A stretch of 64,000 nucleotides of DNA from Flectonema sp. DT1601 (Eukaryota > Euglenozoa > Diplonemea > Diplonemida > Diplonemidae): positions 739,374 through 803,373 of the forward strand of contig OZ025806.1 of assembly GCA_964019425.1 (NCBI GenBank), written 5' to 3'. Below the pieces are notes generated by a model, which saw only the letters and a list, made by a program, of their open reading frames with translations, did no database searches and had not been told where the DNA came from. Within the stretch, counting starts at the first letter, position 1. The number at the start of each line of letters is the position of its first letter. This document shows positions 21,032 through 31,542 of the stretch, piece by piece. The position numbers and the translations under genes are program-made.

Positions 21032-24000
21032 TTGTGATTTATTTTTCCCGACATTTTCAGGTATCAGTTTTCGTTTCAGATCAAAGGTAATAATCTGTTA
21101 ACAATTTTTTTCCATTTCCTTTTTTTATTTCCTCTTTTTGTAGCAACAACCACGTTGTTAAGCAAGACAAAAGGGTGTGTGTTAATGGTGGCGACAGATC
21201 CTTAAACTCAGTTACTATCTTATGCTTTGATGTGGAAGGGGGGAAAGAAACAAACAAATGAAATAAAATAATAATTAGTAGCTGCCATGTATCATGTACG
21301 TACCTTTTCTTTACAATAAAAAAAAAAAAAAAAAATTAATGAATAAAAATGACAAAACAATAGTATTCGTCACTATATTTTGCAGTATTTTGTTGGTGTT
21401 TATTTTTTTCGTCCCTTCTTTTCCCTATACAATCCCCTTTGTTTTCTTGTACGTATAGCCCTCTCCTGCATTCAAGCCTTGCAGGTGACATCGCATTTAG
21501 GAATGTGTTTTGTGAGGTATTAACCAGCTTGTTATTAATTTTTTTGTTGTCACAAATAATGATGCTTTTTTTTTTTTTTTTTTTTTAAATTGTTGTTGTT
21601 GTTGCCTGCTGGTGCTTGGACTATTTCTAAATTCCCTTCCGTAGATTTCCCATCCTCAAATTTTATTTTTATTTTTTTTTATTTTCTATTACTCCTCGCT
21701 GTCCCTCATCTTCTCTCTTTTCACCATTCCCCACATCTCCCCTTCCCATAAATGTAAAACCGATTTTCGTTTTCCTCCGTTTTAATCTCAAGAGTCTCTG
21801 GTGATTCGTTACTTTTTTCTTACTGGTAGAGGTATCATGGTTTCTGCCCCTTAATAATGATGTACTTTACGTAGGTCTGAATCACGGTGTAACAGCTTGA
21901 ATCAGACACGATCGGTTTATTTGCGGTTTGAAGACTGCAATTATTAAAGTGAATTCCTCCACCAAAGCTGACTAAAATACCGCTTGTCCCAACAAAATAA
22001 TGTATGTGAAGAAAGAAATTTGCACCGCAACAGGAAAGAAAGAAAAAAAAAAGAAAAAAACAACATTTGTTCGTTTCTTGCGTTCTATTCTTTTTATTCT
22101 TCAAGGTGAACCAATAAAATAAATTACCGAATAATTAAACCGGAAGAAAAAAAAAAAAGAAGAAGAAGAAAAAAAAACTCTTTTTGAAGTAAAAAAACCC
22201 AACTGCTATTTAAAATTGGGCAAAACACGCTCTACCTTTTAATCTGTTTTTTTTTTATAATTATTTTTTTTTTGTTATTTTTTTACGTCTTTCATGCTAA
22301 TTTCTCCTGCCAGTAAAACGTCCCGTTGGATGAACACGAATAAAAGAGAAAAAAAAAAAAAAAAAAAAGAAGTCCAAAAAGACTACCTATTACCCTCTGA
22401 GAGTATATCATCTGCTCAGTCTTGTTAAAAAGAAGTTTTTTCTTCAATACACCTGTGAAAAGTGTCTCTCGAGGTGTCCGTGTAGTGTAAGAAGCTTTTT
22501 TTTTTTAAATTTTTAAAATTTTCTTTATTTAGTTCTTAACCGCCACTACTACTGTATTTGTAAAAAGAAACAAAAAAAAAAAAAAAAATAACTAAATAGT
22601 TACGCACAACAGTGAATCATGTTTTTTTTTTTTTTTGCTGCAGAAATTATTCTTTACTTTTTTTTAATAATCTGCAAAATTTTCGAGCAAACAACTATTT
22701 TCTCATCTGTTTTAAAAAAAAAAAATCTTTTTTGTAGTACGTTACTTACAAAAGGCTTATGTATACCTTCTTCGCAGTTTCGTCCTTGACATCCGAAAAT
22801 AATAATCATTTCACATTTTTTTTTAAATATTTCTTTATATCATTTTATACCATGACTATAGACGCTGCGTGTTTGAAAAAAAAAGAATTTAAAATAAAAA
22901 TAAAAATAACACTGAGGGCGTTGACTCGCTCTATCGAAAAGCTTATTTTGGATACCATTTAAGCTTTGTTCCAAAAACAAAAACAAAAAAAAACATAAAA
23001 TAAGTACCGTCTGGACGATTAGCAAGAGCTGTTTTAATATAGATTTTGCAAAAAAAAAAAAAAAAAAGAAAAATTCTGTTCTCCAAAATATCTTATGAAT
23101 TGTGTCTGCTCCGTATTGGATTTTAGTTTCTGTATCGATCTGAGTGATTTGAGACAATCTACAGCTTTATTCTTGCGAAGCACCCTCGTTTAATAGTAGG
23201 GGGACAAAAGCTTTTGAAAGAAAAAAAAAAAAAAAAAAAAATCAAAACGATCCAAGAGGGTGATTCGAGTCGCTTTTTTTTATCGTTCGAAGCGAGATGC
23301 TATGAGAAATATTTTAAAAAAAATTTAAAAAAAAAAAAAAAAAAACCCTTTCCGGGTAAAGGCAACTTTTTCGAATGCGTGAATAAATTAATGGGTCACT
23401 CACTAGTCAGGTTTTCACTCCATCGCTAAGATGTATAGTGAATGAGAATATTCTTCTTTGGCCGAGTACGTTTGTCTACCCAGCGTTCGAATTGCTGATC
23501 ATTAAATTAAAGAACAAAAAAAAAAAAAAAAAAAAACTACTGCAATCAATGCATGGTACACAGCATTGAAATGAAAAACAAAAAAAAAAACAAAAAAAAG
23601 AGAAAATCTACCGTGCCAAACGAAGCGAAACTCGAAAGAAAATTTAAACAAAAAAACAAAATACATCATTCAGGATAAAAAAGCGATACGCAAATTTATT
23701 CCTTTTTTTTTTTTTTTTATTAAAGTGAGCCATCAGTTTCGGTACCAAAACAAAGCCTCCACATCCTTGAAAGACGTGGTGGTTTTTTAAAGTTTCTTTT
23801 GTACCTTTAATTTTTGATTCAGTCAGATCCTTCCGTTTATCGAGTCACTCAAAAAATGAGGACCTTTCTAATTTCTGTCTCTTACACTGTCTGCTTCGAG
23901 CATGCGGTGGGTTTGGTAGTCACTTACTTCTGGTCAAATTGTGTTGTTTCTCGCTTGTGAGAGTTTCATATTTGTGGGAGTACCGAATGACTTCCTTGAC

Positions 24001-25268
24001 TTCGATAAATAAGTAAATAATATAAATAATTTTATGATTGGCGTTATCAGCCGTCTCTAACACTGTCTGCCTGCGCGGGCGGTGGGTTTAGGTATTCGTT
24101 TGTTTTTGGTTATTACGTCTCTTATCGTCTGGGAGAGTCTCACAGTAGGTTGGTAGCCATCTTCTATCTGTCTGGTGAGGTTTTCCTGATCTTCTTAGGC
24201 TTCGTAAATAAATAAAAAATAATAATAAATAATTTTATGATATTGTAACTTGCTAGTAGTATACAAACTGCTTAATCGCTTGTTTTGCTCCCCTTTATCC
24301 TTCATCTCCTTTTTCTTTTTTCTTTTTTTTTTTCTTTGACGCTCTCGCGTTTGTACCTTAAAAAAACACTTGTAAAAGTTTTATTTTCATTTTTTAGTTT
24401 ATTTTATTTTTGTTATTTCCTGTTTTTTATTTTTTTATTATTTTTTTATTTTTATTGTCCGACTGCCAGCTGGAATAGTTTTGTATCCAACCTTCCAAAA
24501 AATTATGGCTTTTTTAAAAAAAAGAAAAATAAGAAAATAATGAAAGAATGAAAAGAAGTTTAGCAACTCATAGGATATTATTATATAAAAGAAAAAAAGG
24601 GAACAAGGAAAACAAAAAAAAAAAAAAAACACGTTGGGGCAAGCGGTTAACAAGATTCGTTAAGGAGGTTAAGAAAACGTAATGAACACACAAAATAATT
24701 TTATAAAAAAGAAAATAAAAAAAACCCCCCCCTTAAATGAATAGAATAATAATGTAAGAAAGAAAGAAAGAAAAAATAAGAACCGTATTTCAGACAAGTC
24801 ACATCCATGACAAGGCTTTAGTGATGTTTTAGATTTCAGAAAAAAAAAAAAAAAAAAAAGAAGAAATGTTGTTCCGCATCTGTTGTTGGTCTACGGCCAG
24901 CAATTGCGAGTAACTTTCAGGAACTGAAGTAGTGTCGTTGATTGTCTCAAGAAGAACTCACCGAAACGAAGAACGAAAAAACAAAAAAAAAAAAAACTAG
25001 GCTCCTCTCTTTTTCTCCCCCACTCTCAATCCTTTCTTTTTTCTTTTTCTCTTTCTTTTTTCTTTTCTTAGGGCGATTCCAGCCAACCCTACCCCCTGTG
25101 TCATCCTCTAGTAGCATACGGAGTTATTGTTTTACGTAGAGTGAGATGGTAATTAATTATCTTTTTTTATGTTCCTATCAACAGGTGATGAAAGTTAGAA
25201 AACACGGATATTTTTTATTTGATTTTTTTTTGAAAATCAGTTTAATATTTACTTCTACACGCTGCAAC
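21032..25268. other. Gene desert, 4.2 kb, with a tandem noncoding duplication
   Basis: Rich in A and T tracts (A at ~22351-22368, ~23221-23240 and ~23517-23536). The only ordered structure seen is a tandem pair of ~160-180-base units near 23881-24240, listed separately. An 89-codon minus-strand frame at 21835-22104 and T/A-driven frames elsewhere show no support. Confidence 0.6.
23881..24240. repeat. Tandem pair of ~160-180-base noncoding units
   Basis: Unit 1 is about 23881-24038 and unit 2 about 24057-24240. Both open with (A)CACTGTCTGC, then a short GC-rich hairpin, then GCGGTGGGTTT. Both carry a GAGAGT-TCA block midway and end with CTTCG-TAAATAA... and AATAATTTTATGAT. The hairpin region differs in sequence but stays foldable in both (TGCT/AGCA in unit 1; CTGCC/GGCGG in unit 2). 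This could be a duplicated small RNA gene; no open frame spans it. Confidence 0.5.
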
Positions 25269-25284
25269 AGGTGCATCGTACACA

Positions 25285-25577
25285 ATGGCGTTACTTCCTT
25301 TGGTCCGAGGAGCAACCGCTGCGCCAATGAGTTTAGGCCACATAGAATTGACTTTTCTATTTGTGTTGGCTATCGTTTCTGTTTGCATAATTGGAGCGCA
25401 GGTATTCTTCGTGGTATGATTTTTTTTTTTTTTGATGTTGGACATCACACGAAACCTCTTTTTGCTTTCTTACTTTATATCGGTTATTAATTACAATAAA
25501 ACCAGAGTGGAATAACTGCCGCTAATTGGGATATCGAGAAGGAGGCATTGTTTAGAGCGGCTTTGATGGAGTTGTAA
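25285..25577 (+). CDS. Small one-pass membrane protein, two exons, 62 residues
   Basis: Exon 1 is 25285-25401 (39 codons) and exon 2 is 25506-25577. The 104-base intron begins GTATT and ends ACCAG, in phase 0. The protein has a short basic N-terminus (MALLPLVRGA), one hydrophobic helix at ~22-38 (LTFLFVLAIVSVCIIGA) and a charged amphipathic tail (DIEKEALFRAALMEL). An AG at 25269-25270 lies 14 bases before the ATG, as for other genes here. I do not recognise a family. Small subunits of respiratory, translocase or glycosyltransferase complexes have this size and topology. The model rests on splice signals, frame and topology only. Confidence 0.6.
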
Positions 25578-25929
25578 AATTACAGCTGATAATTGAGGCC
25601 GTTATCTAACAACTTGATGAATATGTAGAGAGTCTGTTTAACAGACTCACTGACATTATCGACATTCACCTCCACAAGAAATCAAGTCTAATCTGTTAGT
25701 TCTTGTCGCCCTTTGCAGGAGCACACATTGTTGATTATCACATCATGATATATGAAATATCATTTTTATGGTTGCCACCATTGTACCCAACTAATTCCTT
25801 TTTGTCCCTTCTTTCTAAATGTCATTCTGGTTTTCGAACTCTGATACGCCAGCACTGACGTCGGTGATCACATAATGATATCACGTGTTCCTTATGTAAA
25901 TTATCTGACTACTAGGTACCATATAAAAA
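25578..25929. other. Intergenic, with palindromic A/T-rich motifs
   Basis: A 7-bp hairpin (ATGATAT/ATATCAT, five-base loop) lies at 25745-25763. A similar string, ATCACAT-ATGATAT, recurs ~130 bases on, near 25867-25882, followed by a CACGTG. The second copy is within 60 bases of the next start codon. No coding sequence. Confidence 0.5.
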
Positions 25930-27471
25930 ATGTCTGCCCCACCCAGTGAAGCAGATGACTCTCAGATGCGCAGTATAAGTGCTGAATACCCTGAAGCACA
26001 AGCGCTAAGCGAGGGATCACCAGCTGGAATACCCGATGCTATAGAGGAAGATGCCTTAGCTGAAGTTAGAAGCACCACCGACACAGACAAGTTGGCAGCA
26101 ACAAGAAGATCATCAGCAGCGAGTACTCATCTATCGAGTTCAGGAGCAAAAGCGGTGACTGAAGACCAGTTCCGCATCCACGAACTTGAGTTAGAAATTC
26201 TTAATCTGCGAAGGCAAGTCGACTCCACACAAAACAAGTGCGGAGATCTCGAAACCCAACTAACAACTGCTCAGACAGAACTCTCAGAAGCCGCATCTGA
26301 AAAGGTTCGACTTGATCAAATGCTGGCATCAGCTTCGGAAGACGACCGCGTCAGAACTCTCCAAGAGAGGATCAGTGAGTTGGAAGATCAACTTAAGAAG
26401 AAACCAAAAGCAGGATCTGAGAATAAAAAACACTCAAAAAGGATAAAGGAGTTAGAAGAACAACTTCGCAATCGTAGCGTTGCATCGACTGGGAGCAAAG
26501 ACCTGATTTCAAACAGTCAGGTTATGGAACTGGAGAGAGTCAGAGCTGAGGCTGATGAGCTTCGTGCAGAGATTGAGCGGCTGAATACGCAAATCCGAAG
26601 TTCGAGGGGGAGTAATGTTACTACACAAGGACCACCTCGTAGGAGTTCGAAGGTATCTGATTACCCTTCATTCCATCAACAAGTGACACAACCTCCAACT
26701 CAACAATATAGAAGACAGTCTTCGTCACCGAATATCTCACATCAACAGCAACAGCAACAGCAGCAACAACAGCAACAACAACAACAGTTGCAGCAGCATC
26801 AGTCACAACGTGGTGCCAGTCCATCTCAGATGAACTCGATTGCTGAATTTGAAAGCGCAACTTGGCTTCCTGGAGACCGTGTTCTAGGCTGGTGGGAACC
26901 TGGACTTCACTCATCCGTACCAAGAGGTTGGAATAAAGATGTTCCTGGTTGGTATCCTGCAGTAGTAATGCCATTTACTAGCACATCTCATGTTGCTGTT
27001 GACTTTGGTGGTGGGTTACCAGTGGCAACCGTTCCGAGGGTTAATGTTCGACCTGTGGGAGGTCCAAAAAATCCACAGGAAGCATCAAAGTTGGCAGCAC
27101 AACTAATTGAAAAGAACAACTGGCTAAACCAACAACTGGGTGATATTCATAAAGCTGAATCAGCAGCTAGGCAGATTGCTAGGGCAGAGGGTTTTGTACG
27201 GTCTGAGTCTCCAGCATTCACAGACAGATCATGTTCACCCCCAAAGGCCAGTGTGTACTCTAAAGTAGCAGAGACAATGTTAAAAAAAAGTGGTGGTCAA
27301 AAGGGAGGTACTTCATACACTGTAATAGGTCAGTTATCTCCAAGGGAGGCTCAAGAAGCTGCCAAACGTATAATTGAATGGGAAATCATGAACGACGTCA
27401 CTCCAAGACAGCGTTCATCTTCTCCATATCAAAGTCATAGAAGGAGTTCATCCCCTCGTTATAATTATTGA
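25930..27471 (+). CDS. Coiled-coil protein with poly-Q and a Tudor/SH3-like module
   Basis: 513 residues, one exon. After a disordered start, residues ~80-225 form a long coiled coil with clear heptads (LELEILNLRRQV, RISELEDQLKKK, RAEIERLN). A poly-Q tract sits at ~272-290. At ~314-378 is a small beta-barrel-like module: GDRVLGWWEPG, GWYPAVVMPF, VAVDFGGG, PRVNVRP. The W-rich start, the G-W-Y-A-V step and the V-D-F/W-G-G turn resemble Tudor/SGF29/agenet-type barrels. A helical region with repeated P-x-EA-x-x-x-A-x-x-x-I motifs follows, then a Ser/Arg-rich tail. The gene at 36698 has the same architecture, so the two are paralogs. A scaffold or cytoskeletal role is an inference. Confidence 0.8.
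   Translation: MSAPPSEADDSQMRSISAEYPEAQALSEGSPAGIPDAIEEDALAEVRSTTDTDKLAATRRSSAASTHLSSSGAKAVTEDQFRIHELELEILNLRRQVDSTQNKCGDLETQLTTAQTELSEAASEKVRLDQMLASASEDDRVRTLQERISELEDQLKKKPKAGSENKKHSKRIKELEEQLRNRSVASTGSKDLISNSQVMELERVRAEADELRAEIERLNTQIRSSRGSNVTTQGPPRRSSKVSDYPSFHQQVTQPPTQQYRRQSSSPNISHQQQQQQQQQQQQQQQLQQHQSQRGASPSQMNSIAEFESATWLPGDRVLGWWEPGLHSSVPRGWNKDVPGWYPAVVMPFTSTSHVAVDFGGGLPVATVPRVNVRPVGGPKNPQEASKLAAQLIEKNNWLNQQLGDIHKAESAARQIARAEGFVRSESPAFTDRSCSPPKASVYSKVAETMLKKSGGQKGGTSYTVIGQLSPREAQEAAKRIIEWEIMNDVTPRQRSSSPYQSHRRSSSPRYNY
26743..26799 (+). repeat. CAG/CAA repeat encoding poly-Q
   Basis: Mixed CAA and CAG codons inside the coiled-coil/Tudor-like gene. The mixture points to selection for glutamine rather than recent triplet slippage. 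Confidence 0.8.
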
Positions 27472-27834
27472 TTGTCCGTTATTACTAAAATCTGTATTGT
27501 AATTTTTTATTTTTATTTTTATTTTTTTTTTGTTATTCCAACCAATATGGCTTTGGAAATTCTCGACACTAATTTTTTTCCTTTTTAAGAAATGCACGAC
27601 TTGTCCTGTTCTAGCGGAGCACAATTTCCAATGAAATGGATTTTGGTATTTATTTATCTATTAAAACAACTAACTTGTTTGTTGTCCTATGAAATTTTAC
27701 TTTTTTTTTTAATTGAATGAAAACACAGCGTCATTTCATGATTCGTTCCCACAGTTTTCATAATAAAATGTCAGGTGTCTCAAACACCATCACATAGATA
27801 GCTTCCACACAGAGCTGTTGTCGCAGCAATAAAA
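27472..27834. other. Intergenic / UTR, no gene seen
   Basis: T-rich 3' UTR-like sequence, then mixed sequence up to GTCGCAG at 27826, a possible acceptor 8 bases before the next ATG. Confidence 0.6.
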
Positions 27835-30800
27835 ATGATGGGAGTCATGTCAACCACAGACAATATATTGTTGGCTGAGATAATGAGGGGAGAATATCGA
27901 AGAGAAGGACATCAAAATAGAAAACTTCGTCAAAAAGAATTAGAAACCAGAGCAAAAGTAATGGTCTTGGAAGATTCAGAATGGAAGTTACTAATGCGAT
28001 CAATGGAAAAAAGAAAACCATCAGTGACAAAGCAGTTGTTAATCCGACGAGTCATGGTAGAGAGAGAAAACGACAAGCACTCAATTCAACCGATAACAAC
28101 AACAACACTAAATGATAATTTGATACTTTCTGAAACAATTAGACGGCTGGATCAACGAGAAAGAAGCATCCGCTCAACATTAGAAACACAACTGTCTGTT
28201 GCTGACTGTGAACTGAAAAAGTACCATTTGGGCAAGACTGATTTTATATTAAACCTAAGAAGGGGATCACCCATTACAGAACCAACTGATTCACATCCCA
28301 ATGCCGACGGCTTTAAACAATCATACTTCGCAAGAAGAACACATCAGGAAGCTCGAAAAGCAGCAGCGCTCTCAATGAACTTTTCTTATACTGGTCCAAA
28401 ATTCTTAGGTGGTTCCGGAGGGAAATCAATACTCCTAAGAACTCTTACTCCTGGTCAAAAAGTGTTGTTCAAAAACATTAATCACAGTGAGTCCACTGAT
28501 AGAGCTATGTTTATTAAAGTATACTTCTCTCAGATCAACAGGTTGGTGTTGGAAAAACAAATTGACTTCGACAAGAGTCTTCAAAAAAGTGAATTCTTTA
28601 AACGAGAATACTCCAAAAGAAAATGGATCTATGACAAAACTGTAAAAGATTTATCAAAACTGAAGGATTCAGAAATTAGTAAAATCAGAGTAATTATAAA
28701 ACTATCAGAACACCATCACAGAGATATCATTATCGAGGAGTACTGCTCCACTCTGGTGGGAAGTGCGCAAGCGACATTTCGAGTTGGAATAATCAAATCT
28801 GAAAAGTCACTATTCACATCTATACTAGAAACTCATGATATAGGTCTCCAAGCCACAGCAATAGCACACGAAGAGTCTCAGAGAAATATTCTTTTTGAGC
28901 GACATGAAAAAAAGCATCACCTTACGTGGCTTATCTTCGTAAAAGAAACGCATGTAATATCACAACGAGAACGGTTTAAATTATTACAAAAAAGGATATC
29001 TGAAACCCTCCCTGGACATGAGAATAGCTGCAGAGCTGCAATTGCTATAAAAGAGTCGAGAGTATTGGGCGGCATCGTAAAAACGATGTTTAATTCTCAA
29101 CACAAACTACTTCGAATTCAGGGATTTCGCAGACGAAAAGAAACTCATGACCAATCTCTTTCACTGAGAAACCATCTCATGGCCGAAGAGAAATATCTTC
29201 ACAAAAGTATAAAACGAATATTTGTGTCAGAGCATCTTCCTTTCTTACCTTATATTGAGGTGTTGGGAAGAAGAGGAATATCGGTGTCTGCGATTAAGTT
29301 TTTTGGATCAACTCATCAATTATTTACGACAACAAAGCAACGCATAACATCTCTTGAAAACAACAGACGAGAGCAATGGACTCACCTTTTAGAATCTATT
29401 TCAAACGAGTCACTTCATCTTCACACTTCACTATACTTGAGAGACGTTACTAAAGCAGTTCAGCTTCTCTATCAACGTGAGAATCATCACCGACAGGTAC
29501 TTCAAAACCAATACTGGTCTGTGACACTGAACATTCCAAATTCAAAAATAATTTTAAAACTTGGTTGGTTATCTGAAGAAGAATCATACATCCGCCATGA
29601 AGTTGAAATTGAAACGTTGGAGGCTCTTGACAGCAGTGTCTCAAGTATAAAGGAAACAAGTGATGCAGCTTTTTTCGCCCTCATGGAATTAAGAAAACTA
29701 GAAGGTCTGGAACAGACCAACAGAGACGATATCATAGTCGATGAGGAGGATTGTGTTGGGATTGTGAAAGTGAAGCATTCGAGAAGAATGCTATCTGATT
29801 TCTATTCAAAACGGGAATTGAAAAAAATGAAACACAATGACGGTGACGGCTGTCCTGAAACAATCACTGAAAGAATCCTTCGACAGAATGGAGAAGCTTC
29901 CCGCTCTGAATCTCGACAACGAAAACATCAAACGTTACAATTTATGCAACCTGCGTTCTGTCTTGGAGCTGAAGCCAAGTCGCGTGTTGGCGTCTCGAGA
30001 TCTGAAAAAATAATCAGAAGACAAATAACAAACAGAATCCAATATTACTTGCTACTTCGTATTAATTCCAGTAGGTCTCCTTTGAGAAGTATATTAGGAA
30101 ATGGATTTATTTCTACCTTGTATCGCTATTCTTTGTCCTGTGGCAAAACTACCCCAGGACTGGAAGCATTGGTGGGTATGAATACGAGTTCAGCAGTGAC
30201 AAATTCACAAATATCACAGTTTTGTATGGGAAGTTCTAATCGACGTGAAAGACGTGAAGAGAATATATCATCAGAACAAGAACAAGCACTACTCAGCATC
30301 CGTCAGCAAGACTATGTTGGTGCTTTGGTTCATCTTCAGCACTCGGATAAAAGGCGAATGAGATTACACACACAAACACACTTAGAATCACTTATCAGTA
30401 CTCGTCTTCTAGATCTTCAGTACGCTCGTCTTTCCCGTTCGGTTATCGCTCTTGCAGTGATACCTGCTATTTATTGCTGTTGTTTTAATTATAAAATTCA
30501 TCTCATTCAACGTCTTGGCAGAGCTTCTGACATTCGACAAAAAACACTTCAAGTGAGAGAGCGAAGAAACAAAGTTAAGACGTTGTCTTCAATATACCAA
30601 CTGATGGTTAATGATTGTGGTTTAGGATTCGTAATGAGTATGGTTGATAAGTCGAATCTGGCTATTCATAAAACACAAAGAGATATGTATTCAGATATTA
30701 GACATAGGTGGAGGGTTGAAAAGGATTTATATTTTCAAAATCAAAAGAATGTACTGATGTTGGGATTGCCTTTATTATTATCAGCAACTGTTGGTGAAGC

Positions 30801-31365
30801 TGAGAGAAGAAAGGAATCACAATTATCAGTACCTCTGGAGTCGATTATTGCAAGTAGTGGAAAGTTTGGCGGAGGTCTTGTCTTACTATCACAATGCAAA
30901 TCAGCAGGTAAACTCAGTCTTGGATTATGCATCAGGGCAGCTACTAAATCAGTGCGAAGTCTTCTTTCTGGTCTTGTCTGGAGTCAGTGTGCATCTGTTC
31001 TTCAAAAGGCAGGTCGTGGTCTTATCCGTCGCCGGATAGCAAACAATCGATATTGTTATAATATGTGTAGTTGTGCTGCTGTTTCAATTCAATCTTGGTG
31101 GAGAGGCCTCATGGGACGTAAACACGCAAAGAAAGTTCGAATAGAACAACAAGAACGTCGAGCAGCTGTTGCCCACTACGAAAACTTACTACGAACATTC
31201 CCACCTGGGTCATGGATTGAAGCACACGGACTCAGTCAATCAGAATTCCTCAACGGAAAACACGCTCGTGTTATTAGATGGAGAGTTGAAGATGTAGTCG
31301 TCACGTTCTTGTCACCGAGAAAAACCGCCGCAGTTCCAATTAAAAATGTTCGTGGCGTACAATAA
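27835..31365 (+). CDS. Large helical protein with an IQ motif and a C-terminal barrel-like module
   Basis: 1176 residues, one exon, starting MMGVMSTTDN. Most of the chain is charged and helical, rich in E, R, K and H, with recurring short patterns such as ...SLREHH/RERRQLL in which hydrophobics alternate with R/E. An IQ-type calmodulin-binding motif (SIQSWWRGLMGRKHAKK) lies at ~1083-1099. The C-terminus (~1120-1176) reads WIEAHGLSQSEFLNGKHA, then VTFLSPRKTAAVPIKNV. This matches the G-L-x-x-x-x-x-NGK-x-A-x-V small beta module found at the ends of many protist proteins. A moderately hydrophobic stretch at ~868-882 is probably buried, not membrane. It may be a flagellar or cytoskeletal calmodulin partner, but the name is not known. 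Confidence 0.75.
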   Translation: MMGVMSTTDNILLAEIMRGEYRREGHQNRKLRQKELETRAKVMVLEDSEWKLLMRSMEKRKPSVTKQLLIRRVMVERENDKHSIQPITTTTLNDNLILSETIRRLDQRERSIRSTLETQLSVADCELKKYHLGKTDFILNLRRGSPITEPTDSHPNADGFKQSYFARRTHQEARKAAALSMNFSYTGPKFLGGSGGKSILLRTLTPGQKVLFKNINHSESTDRAMFIKVYFSQINRLVLEKQIDFDKSLQKSEFFKREYSKRKWIYDKTVKDLSKLKDSEISKIRVIIKLSEHHHRDIIIEEYCSTLVGSAQATFRVGIIKSEKSLFTSILETHDIGLQATAIAHEESQRNILFERHEKKHHLTWLIFVKETHVISQRERFKLLQKRISETLPGHENSCRAAIAIKESRVLGGIVKTMFNSQHKLLRIQGFRRRKETHDQSLSLRNHLMAEEKYLHKSIKRIFVSEHLPFLPYIEVLGRRGISVSAIKFFGSTHQLFTTTKQRITSLENNRREQWTHLLESISNESLHLHTSLYLRDVTKAVQLLYQRENHHRQVLQNQYWSVTLNIPNSKIILKLGWLSEEESYIRHEVEIETLEALDSSVSSIKETSDAAFFALMELRKLEGLEQTNRDDIIVDEEDCVGIVKVKHSRRMLSDFYSKRELKKMKHNDGDGCPETITERILRQNGEASRSESRQRKHQTLQFMQPAFCLGAEAKSRVGVSRSEKIIRRQITNRIQYYLLLRINSSRSPLRSILGNGFISTLYRYSLSCGKTTPGLEALVGMNTSSAVTNSQISQFCMGSSNRRERREENISSEQEQALLSIRQQDYVGALVHLQHSDKRRMRLHTQTHLESLISTRLLDLQYARLSRSVIALAVIPAIYCCCFNYKIHLIQRLGRASDIRQKTLQVRERRNKVKTLSSIYQLMVNDCGLGFVMSMVDKSNLAIHKTQRDMYSDIRHRWRVEKDLYFQNQKNVLMLGLPLLLSATVGEAERRKESQLSVPLESIIASSGKFGGGLVLLSQCKSAGKLSLGLCIRAATKSVRSLLSGLVWSQCASVLQKAGRGLIRRRIANNRYCYNMCSCAAVSIQSWWRGLMGRKHAKKVRIEQQERRAAVAHYENLLRTFPPGSWIEAHGLSQSEFLNGKHARVIRWRVEDVVVTFLSPRKTAAVPIKNVRGVQ

Positions 31366-31542
31366 CCAAGTCAGTCACCGTCAATTACACTTCTACTTAT
31401 GTTAATTAACTCTTTGTTAAGTTTATACACTTCTGTGTTTTTAACTTCAAGCATTAATTACCTTTGTATAAACAAAAAAATAAAATAAAAAAAATAATAA
31501 TTATTATTATTCTCTCCTTTTCACAGATACACAAGTAGAGTA

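Noticed and set aside
21835-22104. 89-codon minus-strand frame
   Set aside because: Opposite to all genes; its F and K runs follow T/A tracts; no recognised domain.
23470-23500. tRNA T-arm-like string GCGTTCGAATTGC
   Set aside because: No matching acceptor, D or anticodon stem could be found around it. Other GTTCGA strings in the window failed the same test.
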